64,000 nucleotides of DNA from Ectocarpus siliculosus (lineage: Eukaryota > Sar > Phaeophyceae > Ectocarpales > Ectocarpaceae): NCBI GenBank assembly GCA_000310025.1, contig FN649739.1, positions 298,384 through 362,383 of the forward strand, written 5' to 3'. The notes under the pieces are model-generated. The model ran no database searches and was not told the origin of the DNA. It was given only the letters and a program-made list of their open reading frames with translations. Positions 21,801-33,800 of the stretch are shown here, piece after piece; positions within the stretch are counted from its first letter, which is position 1; each line of letters begins with the position of its first letter. A program made the position numbers and the translations under genes.

Positions 21801-24800
21801 GCGTGGGATATTGTGAGTTGGCTTGGAAAGCGTTAATCAAGAGAAAGAGAACAACGGAAAGCAACAACAACCTGCTACTGTGGTCGGACAAGAGAGTTCC
21901 ACACAGCTCAAAGGTGATTGATTCTGAAGGAAGGGGTCAAATACCATTACACTGGCGTCGTCGGCAGGACACGAACCTGCGCGTGAAATCACAATGGGTT
22001 TCCAATCCATTCCCCTTCAGCAGCCCCCCCTCTCCCATTTGCACCCACACGCGTGCAAACTACGAGTATGCCCGTTGTTAGACGGTCACGGCGTCTAGCT
22101 GGTAAACCACCATCTGACGCTCTCGATCTAGCACGGTCAACGGCCGCTCCAAGGCTTCCCGTGCCTGCCCATGAAATTACCGAAAAACGACTACACCCAG
22201 TTGTACCCCATGGTAATGCAATCTCGTCTGTTGGACCTTCACCCAGCTCACCGGCTCTAATGAGCATGGTTTGCAGCAGGCTCGCCCTTACCCTTCGGGG
22301 TATGGTTCGCAGAGCCCCTCGCTCACCGATCCTACGGGGTTTGGTTCGACGCGAAACCCACCCAGCTCACCGGCTCTAATGAGCATGGTTTGCAGCAGGC
22401 TCGCACTTACCCTTCGGGGTATGGTTCGCAGAGCCCCTCGCTCACCGATCCTACGGGATTTGGTTCGACGCGAAACCCTCCCACCGACCCACAGGGGTTC
22501 GGTGCGGAGCCCTCGCTCACCGATACTACGGGATTTGGTTCGACGCGAAACTCTCCCACCGACCCACAGGGGTTCGGTGCGGAGCACACGCTCACCGGTC
22601 CTTCGGGATTTGGTTCGCAGCGCATGGCGCTCACCGGCTCGAATTAGCTTGGTTCCGAGCCCCAGCACGCCGGCCCTGCGGGGTACGGTATGCCATACCA
22701 GCAGCAAGGGCTGTTGCTGAATCCACCACTGTCCATCGCGAGAGGTGGTTATGTGGTACCGCCCCCGGCCCAACCGTCATACAGCCAAATGGCGCAAGGA
22801 CCGCCGGATCTCAGCCTCCGAACGGGGGATGAATTGTTCCTTGACATTCCGGTGTCTAACTTCGCGCACGTGCACCAGCAGGCCTTCACGAAAGCATGCA
22901 GGATACAAGTCACCAAGGCGGCTACAGTGCTGACGACGATGTTAGAAACCTCGGAGAGACCTACGGTCACTCTCCGTGAATTCATGCATCACGTCGCTCA
23001 TGCCCCTACGGTAGATGCCCCACTAGTCGAATCGGTTACGCGCCTTCTGCACGGGCTCAGAGGAGGTTACGCTAACCTTACAGGTGGCTACCGTCCGACG
23101 GAGGTCAACTGGTACCTTCCCCCTTCGATTCTGCCAACGACGTTTGGTGCTTCTGCAGCATTCGCCAAGCAGACGGGCGATTTCCGTGTCGTCACTCACC
23201 GCAAGGTGAAGAAGGAGCGCGCTACCGACAGCAGCAGCTCCCACAGCCGTGGCAGCCGTGGTCGTGGTAGTGGTCGAGGTTCTTCCAGCAACCGTGGACG
23301 TGGTAACCATAACGGTCACCGTCAACGCGGTTCGCGAGGGTCGCGCTCTTCCGCAGCTAGCGAAAGTGACGCGTCGGCTTCCGTGGCCGCCAGCAGCTCC
23401 AAAAGATCGAATCGAGGCAAACGTGGCAAGAAGCGCTCTGGGTCCAACGGCCGCCGAGAGGAGGTCGCTGTGGAACGCAAGCCTTCGGCGACTAAAAGCG
23501 TCAGCAAGGAGGACACGAGTCGTGGCCGCCGTCGTAGCCGGAGTCATAGCAGGAGCTGTAGCCCACGCCGCCGCGGACACCGCCGCGGGCACCGAAGCAG
23601 CGACGGCTCGGAGGCACCAGCCTACGAGGATCACTCCCCGGAGGAGATCTTTGACGCAAACCAACCGCACCTGACCACCGATCTTCCACTGGAAGAGCGT
23701 CTGGACCAACCCCTGACAGCCCCGCGAGATGACAGGCAAGTACCGTTGTTGGGTGATGTCGCAGCCAGCGACCACTCATTGATGTCACGCAACAGTGCAT
23801 TCGTAGGCCATAACGCCCAACCGTTGTCGTCAACGACTGCTCGTGCTCGCCAAGTAGAGATAGACAAGGCTGACGCGCTTGCAGAAGCTGCACGAATCAG
23901 AGAGATCAGTGCGAAGTACATCAAGACGAAGTTTAGGGATATTCGTATACAACCATCGATCCCTTGGCCGGCAAACCTGAAACAGGCAGTGCCGCAGTTG
24001 TTAGATTCTATCAAGGCTGCAGCCTTAGATGTCTTGCAACAGGCTGACCCTTTCATCGATTTTGACAAATCCGATACGTGGGTTCGCGGGTGGGAAAACC
24101 CGCTGAAGAAAGCCATCATTAGCGCCGTATCCCCAAACAAGCAAACCACTGGTGACCTTATCAGCTCTATCAATGGTATGTTTGTGCAGGTGAAGCAGCG
24201 TATGGACGACGGTATGAACGGAGGAGAAGCTTTCAAGCACCTTCTTCGTCTGATCGCGTCCCACTTCAAGCATGAAGACCGTGGAGACGCCTTGACAACG
24301 CTGAATGCGTTCGGTGTTCCCAACGGAACTACGTTTGGAGAATTTTTGCGACAGTATCGTACTGCCGTGAACAACATCACGCACTATTCCAGTCTTTTTA
24401 GCCTAAACGAGACTTGGATTGTCGGGATCACAAGGAATAAGATCAACGACCAGTTTTCTGTGATGATGTCTGACTGTTTTCCGGGTGCAAAGCGTACCGC
24501 GGCAGAACCCTACAGTAGTCTGGATGAGATGTGGCGAGTGCTGAATGAGTTCACGACCTCTAAGGTTAAGGCAGAGAATGGCGAGCAATATGCTGCGCTC
24601 TCGCTTAGTGGATTATCGTTGCATTCGCAAGGCGGTAGTCGTTCTCAAGGACGTTCGACGACGCAATCGCAGCAGCCTTGGAGCTCCCAGGGAGCACGTG
24701 GCAAATCGGTCATGCGTGTTAAGGCAGAGCCAATTCATGATGTGTTTTGTGTTAGCTACGATGCTTGGCCGCTGGCCACCGATGATCATTGGGAGACAGT

Positions 24801-27800
24801 GCATGCTGTTGTTTCCAGTGGTTTCAAACGTCAACTCCCCCCCCTTTGGACACCACTCCTTAGGACTAGAGCTGACCGAGCACAAGCGTTCAGCGCGAAT
24901 GCTGGCCGTTGTTTAAACTGTCACGGGTCTGGCCACTCCATCAAACACTGTGAACAGCCTTTCACCAATGCTAGTGGTGTCCTGAACCCAGATTTAGGTG
25001 CACTGACTGATGGTGATGACATGTTTCGCCTGTGGCAAGAGCGCTTGCGGTCCTGGAGGACTAAGCCTGCGACTGCCACAACACACGGCTCACGCAACTC
25101 GAATGGCCAACAAAACCGGCGCCGTTCCCACAGACCAGCTCATAGAGTTCAATACGCTGGTAACGCTCCAAACCCGCAACAATACACTCAGACGTGGCAT
25201 CAACCGCCACCACAGGGCCTGCTGCAATCTAGTGCACCAGCCCAACAGCACACATTGGTAGCATACCAGCCTCATGCAGGTACTGCTCCAGCGTCTGCCA
25301 CACACGCGCAGCCGGCGTTAAGAATCAACAGCCGACTCCCCGTAGACTCCAACCCAAATGCCCGCACTCCTGGAACGTATAATGCTGGTAACTGACAGCC
25401 CAACGGCGGCTTGTCGTTACTCCCCGACCCGCCGATGGCAAAACAGGGAGCAGCTAGATATGTGTCGCAGGATGCGCGCATAGTAGGTACGGTCGAGTGT
25501 ACCACTCCTGTTCCTACAACCGACACTTCCGCTACAAGCGCTAGTGCTTCGACCTCATCGGGTGAAGATGGTGTAGCCCACACTCCCGATCACGGCAGCT
25601 TCAGCGCTGTCGTCAATGCATATACCCCAAGGTTAGGAACTCAAGGAGCGACCTGTCTTGAAGGCGGCTCCCCGAGTTTTAACACAGCTCGAGCAGCTTG
25701 CACACGCGGCAGCTTCAGCGCTGTCGTCAGTAAATATACCCCAAGGTTAGGAACTCAAGGAGCGACCTGTCTTGAAGGCGGCTCCCCGAGTTTTAACACA
25801 GCTCGAGCAGCTTGCACAACCCACGATTACACCACGTTGCCGCCCGCAAACCAGCCTGAACCATTACGTGTTGGCTACACGAATGCAAGGGTCGGTTTGA
25901 GGTGCGGGTACGGAAGGTCGGGATTGTCGAGCATGCCCAAGAGGTCCGCTCAGACGTCCTCGTGGAAGACCGTTAAGACACCTACGTTGTCGACAATACA
26001 TGAAATGTCGCCGGGTTTAGCCACCTCGAGCGATGCTTTGGACATGTCCACTACGTACGGGTCATCGACAGCCTGCGGCGATACAGCCGATGGAACTCGA
26101 GACGGTAATAAAAGTCACTCGCCGCACGGTGAAGCGAGTATGACCGATTGCGTTGAAAGAAATACGCGTCGATTTCCCGTGGTTTGCGATTCGCGGAGTA
26201 CCAAAACTGAGCGGTCCCCAACCGCGACCACGGAGGTGCTGACAACACCGTATTCGGAGGACGCTCCGATTGCGCCCCTCGCTGAACAAACAGCGAAAAA
26301 CTCGCGACCCTCGTCAAGGGAGGTCCGTCATGTCTCCAACGTGATGGATTCTAGCGAAAGCACTACAGACTATACACCCCCACCGGGTTGCGCTGTTGGA
26401 AGAGTAGAGGACTTGGGGAAACAGACATCCCCCTCCTCCGCTATAGCTGGTATTCGTATCTACCCTCCTCCTCCGACCGACGCCAGGTGTTCACCACCAG
26501 CGTTTGATCCGAGCAAGGAGTACTGCACACCTGACATGGTGTTGTTCTGGCAAGCCCCGTCGTTTTTCTCGCAATGGACGCCCTCCGTCTTTACTGTAGA
26601 TGGTGTGGAATACTCTTGTGGAGAACAATTCTTCGCGGCTGTCAAGGCTCGTCTCTTTGGCGACCAAGATACGTTGCGGCGGATTATGCGTGTTTCTGAC
26701 CCGATTAAACATAAGCGTTACGGACGCCAAGTTAAAGGGTTTGATGAAGCTGTTTGGGAGCGCGAGCGTGAAAACGTGGTGCGTGTCGCCTCCTACTACA
26801 AATTTTCGCAAAATCCCGCTATGCGACAACATCTTTTGGGCACCGGCGACAAAATGCTCGTCGAAGCTAGCCCATTCGATGCCATATGGGGCATTGGACA
26901 TCGCGCGGATGATCCTGCTGCAATCCAACCCTCTTTATGGCGGGGCTCCAATCTGCTCGGCAAAAGCCTGCAGGTTGTTCGAGACCTACTCCGAGAGCAC
27001 GCGCCGACGCCGACACTTCCACCACAAGTTTCGTCCGACGCTCAGCTCCGGAATACAATACATGAGGTTAACCCTGCAACGCAAGAGCGTATTTCGACGG
27101 CTGCCGCCGAGGAGGCCGCCCCGTCGTCAGGTTACCGCATAAAATCAGCGCATGTTCCAAGGGATCACAGCGCTGAAGTTCTCGCGGTTACGTCCGCTGA
27201 GTATCATGAGGAAGATCGTGTACCGTTGCTCGCTGAGCATGGTCCTTGCCTCGTAGGTGGTGTTGTTACAGTTGACGACGCTTCATTTACGACTCGAGTC
27301 AAAATCCACGCTGGGCCAGCCAAATCACAATATGGTTGCGCCGCTCTGCTCGATTCAGGATCACCGGCCACGTTCATCAACAGCAACGCTGTCGGTACCC
27401 TCAAAGCCATGGGAGCCATCTCAGAGGCTTGCATATCGCACGGTAATTCACGTTCTTGGGGAGGTTTTGGTAAATCCGAGTCTCTTCAGACGTCTGATAC
27501 AGTCCGTCTGAGTGTGCAATTTTTCCACGGTGATACGCCTTCGGCTTCTCTTGCCGTTTGGGCGCACATCGTCCCTGCAAACACCATGCAGTTTCCCATC
27601 CTATTGGGACGCGATAGTTTCATGCGATTTAACACTCGCACGTACCGTATGTTGCCTCCGAGGCCACTGGACAATCGCGTTTTTGGTGAATATACGCTTG
27701 CCCACCAGGATGATTCTGGTGCGGTCGCGTATGTGCCCGATTTCACAGCCCCGGCGGACCAATTCCAGCTCCGTTATGCAGGGCCAACGGGTACTTCATT

Positions 27801-30800
27801 GTCAGACGACCACCAAATGATTGAAGTCAACTTGGTGCGTTCCAACGGTACACCGGCTCTGACCGGTCAATACCTTGTCGACATGTTGCCTGATGTTTCG
27901 TCGAACGAAGAGATCTTTGTCTCCGACGGACGTCAGTTTGTGCCGCTCGCGGGCGCTGCAGAACTTGAGCCAGGAGACTTGCTCGGTACTGCTGCCGCCC
28001 CGCTGATGCGCGTCCCGGTAGAGCATTTAGAACAACAGTTTAGTGACGAAGCTGACACTTCATGTTCGGTGCCTGGACCTATTTTGGGTTCTACCGAGGA
28101 TAACGCGGACAGGACCGTCGATCCGCAGGTGCGTTGCCACGATCCCTTCGTGCACAACCTACGATCCACCGATCTTCCTGTGCCGGACCCAGGGAAATCA
28201 CCCCCTGCGGCCCCTGCCCCCGCTCACACTTCGCCCTCGCCGCCACCACAGCATGTGATGGAGCGGTTGAGCGCTGATCAGAGAGTTAGCTTTGAGTCAT
28301 TGTGGAATCGCTTACCGCCTCACCTGAAGTTGGTTAAGTTTGATTTACACGGTCCTGGTTGGTCACCAGAGGTCATCACAGAACTTGGTGATCTTTTACA
28401 TGATTTCCAAGACGTGTTTTCCACATCCTCGACGGATTTAGGGTCCTGTTCCCTGATGCCGTTTGAGATCAAAGTACCTCCGGATTGTCCCCCTGTGACG
28501 TCCAAACCGTACCGTATGAATCCTTTGGTTGCAAAGCAAGTCGATGCCATTTTGGACCAGTATCTAGCTGCTGGCCTAATTCAGCACTCGACCTCTCCTT
28601 ATTCCAGCCCCATCGTGGTTATACCAAAGAAGTCTGGTGGAATACGCATCACGGTTAACTACCGAAAGTTGAACCATATCAGCAGCTTTGGTCAACTTCC
28701 CATCCCCCGAGTCGACGAGATTCTAACGAAACTCAACAGAGGTTCGATTTTCTCGTTATTCGATTTCACGGGTTCTTTCCACCAGATCACTGTCCACAAG
28801 GACACTATCCCCCTTACGGCTTTTGCGACCCCCACTCGTTTGTTCGAATGGCTCCGCATGCCGATGGGTGCTAGCCAATCCGCAGGCCACTTTGTAAAAG
28901 TGATTAACGAAGTAATCAAAGGACTCGATGGAGTCGAGGCATACCTCGATGACGTCGTTGTTTTTGACGAAGGCCCACTGCAGCATGTCCGTAATATGCG
29001 CACGCTCTTCGAACGGTTGAGAAAGTACGACCTCAAACTTTCTCCCTCGAAAGCCACCATCGGTACCACCAAGGCTGACTTCTTGGGGCACACCATATCT
29101 TCGAAAGGTGTCCTCCCCAACGCCCGTAAAGTAGCCGCCCTGGCAGGTATGCCCATGCCGACGACCGTCAAGCAACTCAGGTCACTCATGGGTGGTCTGA
29201 GCTACTACCGACGTTTCCTCAGAGACATGGCCAAGCGTGTGAAGTCCATTACGCACTTGCTCAAAAAAGGTGTTCCCTTCGCTTTCACGAGCGACATGGA
29301 AACAACTGTTCGCAGCCTACTGGCTGAGCTCGCGAAACCGCCCATTTTAGTGTTTCCTGATTGGGACGCTATTGCGGACGGCACACGCCCTTTACGTCTT
29401 TGCTGTGACGCCAGCTCCGACGGTCTCGGCGCCGCGCTGGAGCAAGAGCAGAAAGACGGCTCGGTACGGCCGATCGTTTTCATCAGCAGAGCCACGCTCG
29501 ACGCTGAACGCAACTGGACCGCTCTCGATCTCGAAGCAGGAGCCGTTGTATGGGCGATCAAGCGTCTCCGCGAATACCTTCGTGGCACACACTTCCGCAT
29601 CTATTCCGACAATAAGGCGCTGGAAAGTTTGTCAAAAATCAGCGAGCACAACCCACGCGTCCAACGCTGGATTGAGTTCCTTGAAGCATACAGCTACACG
29701 TTGGAGTACCGACGAGGTGCCTCCAACGGAAACGCTGACATGCTGTCTCGTCTGCCGATTGAGCCTACTGCCGCCGACATCAACGGTAACAGTCGTTTGA
29801 CGTCCCCAGAAGACGTTGGTGTGTATCTGATCCGAGCGACAGGTCACGCACCACCCGGACAAACCACGCCTGGCGTTGGTTTGGGTGGGCTGGCGCCCCC
29901 GAGCGAGAACGCCGCTTTGGGTGGGCTACCCCTCACTTCCGATGATTTTGCGGATTTTCGCAAACACGGGCCTCGCATGAGGATTGACGACCTTGATGCT
30001 CCTGCAGGAGAATTCGTCGCTCGTGTTTTTCCGTACGTCAATGCGCGAGGACCTTTGCGACACCTTGCGGACGATCGTGCATTGTCTTGCACCGACCACT
30101 CCGTATTTGCTGTGCCTGAGGTTACTTCCGCTGCAACCCAGAAAATACAGGGCGCTGTGCCGGCACTCCGGTCTTCAGCTTCTCCTGTTGTGTCTCCGAT
30201 GAGACCATTGTATAGGGACACCGCCACGGTTTACGGACCGTCTGCGCGACCCCACACGGATACAGCTGCATTTGCGCTCCCTGTCCACGACACACAGACC
30301 GCCGACGATAACTCTCGGTTGCCCCCTGTCGTGTCTCATGCGACTGCAACTGTCGACGCCGGCTCCCACTCTGATCGTTTGGATGCCGCCGACTCATTGC
30401 GGCCGCCTTCGACCTCTCGGTTGCAACCGCATCGTATTGATCCGTCGGAACTGATCTCTACTCGTACGCGTCGCCGAACCGCGGCTGCTGCGGGTCAGCC
30501 TCAACCCGATGTAAACTACGGTTTCGGTCCTGATTTGTCGATCCCCCCACACGTTCCGCGTGCAGGCGCTTCTCGTCGTCAAACACGAGTGACACCAGCT
30601 GCCACCACGCCTGAGCCTGCTGTCGAACCTGTCCCAACGGTGCCTATAGCGCCGCCGGAGACGGTTACCGACGCCCCTACGGGTCCTCTGTTGGGTTTGT
30701 CACAACCGGCTGCTGCAGCTGGTAAGGCAACGCCCGCAGTGGATTCCATGGTCCTCAATCCTGCAGAGTTAGAATTCCGTGAGTCCGTCGAACGCTACAC

Positions 30801-33800
30801 GCGTGCAGATTGGGCGCGGGAACAGCAGAAAGAGCCGGTGTGTGAAGCCACCATCCGCTACATTCTCCTCAAACGCCCTCAGAGTCTACCTGTCGATTTC
30901 TTTGCCAGAGTGTCATATCACTCCAGGCATAGACCCTCGTTGGAGGATATTCGAGAGCTTGCAGATAAAGGACGCCTCGTCACTGACGATGGCCTTTGCC
31001 TCTTGGTACGAAAGAATACCAAGCCCCCGGTCTCTTCTGACCGTCCCGGAGGACGAGCTGCACGTCTGTTGAATGACGAACCCACTCGTATTTACGTGCC
31101 CATGTTAATGCGACCTTGGGTCATGCAAGCTTGTCATGCCAACGCCCTCTGCCACCTTGGTACCGCTCGCACGCTCAGCTTGCTTGAGAGGTTTTACTGG
31201 TGGATTGGGATGAGTATCAGTACTCGTTGGTGGATTCGGCGATGTTTGAAATGTCAGGCCCGCAAAACTGCGCGCCAGACTATTCGCTGGCCGATTCTCA
31301 CGATCCCTCTGCCTTCGGCACCAGGGGTCGCGATTAGCGTCGACTATTTTGGTCCGCTTCCCACAACTCCGCGAGGTTTCTCGTATATTTTGCTATTCAC
31401 TGACCGTTTCAGTCGGAGAGCCAATATGTACGCAGTGACTGACGCCGAGTTCACAGCTGAAGGTACAGCTGACGTCCTTGTCAATAAATACATGCCTGTT
31501 TGGGGATGCCCCCTCAGCATTCTTTCTGACAATGGATTGCAGTTTTGCTCCAAACTGTCGGTTGCCATCCTAAAATTGCTACGCGTCCGAAAAATTACGA
31601 CGAGCGCGTACCACCCTAGCGGCAACGGAGGAGTTGAGCGCGTGAACCACACCATGGCCCAGATGCTGGCGATGGTTGTGAACGAACGACAAGATGATTG
31701 GGACATTCATCTCCCTCATGTTGAATTCGCGTACAACAACTCCGTTAGCGCTGCCACAGGATTGGCGCCCAATGAGGTGCATATGGCGCGCCTTCCCAGG
31801 TTTCCACTGACCGTTTTTGACAACATTTACGCTCGTGGTCACCAGTCGCTTGCCCGCGATCAGCTCGAGTATTGCAACCTTGCCGCCGATAGGGCAACGG
31901 CGCTCCTACGAGCTAGTGCGTGAACAACACGAACTCACAGTTTCCCGTATGGAAAGACGGAACTCGAAACTGTCTGATGCCTTACACAAACTACCCGTTT
32001 ACGCTACCGGTGGTTGGGTGTGGGTCTACAACCATTTGGCTACCATCCGCCAAGGTGCCAAACTCACTTCCAAGGCCCGCGCAGACGCTGACTCCCAGGT
32101 ACTCAAGAAGAAGCTGTCCTTGAATTGGACAGGTCCTTTTAAAATCCTAGCAGTCGGTCCTTGCAACAAGGCTCCCGATGGCAGCCCGATGGCTGACAAG
32201 CTCCTGTTCTTGGATCTTCCCTCCGATATGCCCGGAGTGGATGCCAAGCGCCGAGTTTCTGTCGCTCGTTGCAAACCGTGTGCGAACCCGCACGATAGTG
32301 ACGACATGCCTCGGTTCTTGCCTGCAGGCCTCACGCAGTATGTTCTCAACAACTACACGACGAAATCTCCGCCGTACCATGTTACCGCGGACGATGTTTC
32401 GGTGCCTGTCCGTAGGCTCGAGGTTGAGAAACTCACGGGACACCAGTCGGTTCGAGGACGTGGCGGCGTTATCGCAGTCATGTACGAGACCCACTGGAAA
32501 GGTCTTCTGCGGCCCTCGTGGGAACGAGAAATGGACCTCCAACACTCCCGAAAACAGATTCTTCTGTATTGGGCTGGTAACACCCGACCAACACCGGCAG
32601 ACTAACCGTCTGTATCGTCGCATGCGCATTGGCGCAGCGGAACGTGAACTGTCTCGCATCAAAGGCGAGCGGTCCTCGTCGCCCGGGTACGAATATGTTC
32701 CCCGCGATGTTTGGGCCCGCCGTTTTCGCAACACCGTGCTGCCTGTTGGCGCACACTTCTGGTACAAGGCTCAAGACGCTCTGTGGTGGCTAGGGAAAAT
32801 CTCCGGACATACTCCAACTACAAACGTCTTCGTCGTTCGCTTCCTGGATGACCCTGGACCTGTCAAGATCACCCTCTCCCCTTCGCGCTACACGACAGCT
32901 TTGGGAGCTGTTTGTGGTTCTTGGTGCCTTCAGCTGCACCGAAGTAGTCCCTTCATGCGAGGTATCTTACGCAATGTAGACGAGTCGCGTGGTACGGCTA
33001 TAGATGCCTGATAGCACTGTGGCATTGTTTTCCTTGTTTTATGTGTATGTATATGTATGTGTATATGTTTGTGTGTTACATGTTTGTGTTTATGTATGTT
33101 TGTCTGTATGTTTCCAGCTCGCCCTCTCGATCTATTTTCGAGACTGGCTATTGCTTCTGTATGTTTCTAGCTCGCCCTCTCGATCTATTTTCGAGACTGG
33201 CTATTGCTTCTTCTGTATGTTTCTAGCTCGCCCTCTCGATCTATTTTCGAGACTGGCTATTGCTTCTGTATGTTTCTAGCTCGCCCTCTCGATCGATTTT
33301 TGAGACTGGCTATTGCTTCTGCATGTTTCTAGCTCGCCCTCTCGAATATTTCGAGACTGGCTATTGCTTCTGCATGTTTCTAGCTCGCCCTCTCGAATAT
33401 TTCGAGACTGGCTATTGCTCCTTTATGCTTTCCGCTCGCCCTCTCAATCTCTTTGAGACTGGCTCTTGCTTTTGTGTTGCGTACTTTCGCGCCCCGTTTG
33501 TCACTTCTCGGTCGGTTGTCGAAAGTTTTCGCTCCCCTTTACCTATTTTTCAATGCGACCTAGGTTCGTCATTAGTTGCGGTGACACCCAAATTTGGTGC
33601 ATCATTTAACCCCCCACCCTATGGTTTGCTTTGCATATTTTGTGGTCCAACGTTCCGTCAGTGCTTCTATCGCATGCCACGGCCAACGTGTTCCATCTTG
33701 GTACTTTCTTTAGCATTTTTCTTCATACAATTGGCCTTGACGTACACGTAGGATTGTCTTCCTCGCCCCACCCCGATCGCAAGCACGTTGTATCGTGACA

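Noticed and set aside
21953-22035. Functional tRNA-Ser gene on the minus strand
   Set aside because: The CCA is encoded, the 5' acceptor strand is missing and the D-arm does not pair; it abuts the LTR as a primer-binding site does.
23023-23775. 250-codon minus-strand frame within gag
   Set aside because: Shadow of the Arg/Ser-rich Gag codons; no own start context or domain.
32178-32600. Start of the frame-3 reading (MAARWLTSS...) as an independent gene
   Set aside because: Only the part after about 32600 looks protein-like; the earlier part is a shadow of the frame-2 integrase tail.
33260-33751. 163-codon frame with MFLARPL repeats as an envelope-like protein
   Set aside because: It is the minisatellite translated; no signal peptide-cleavage-transmembrane order typical of envelope proteins.
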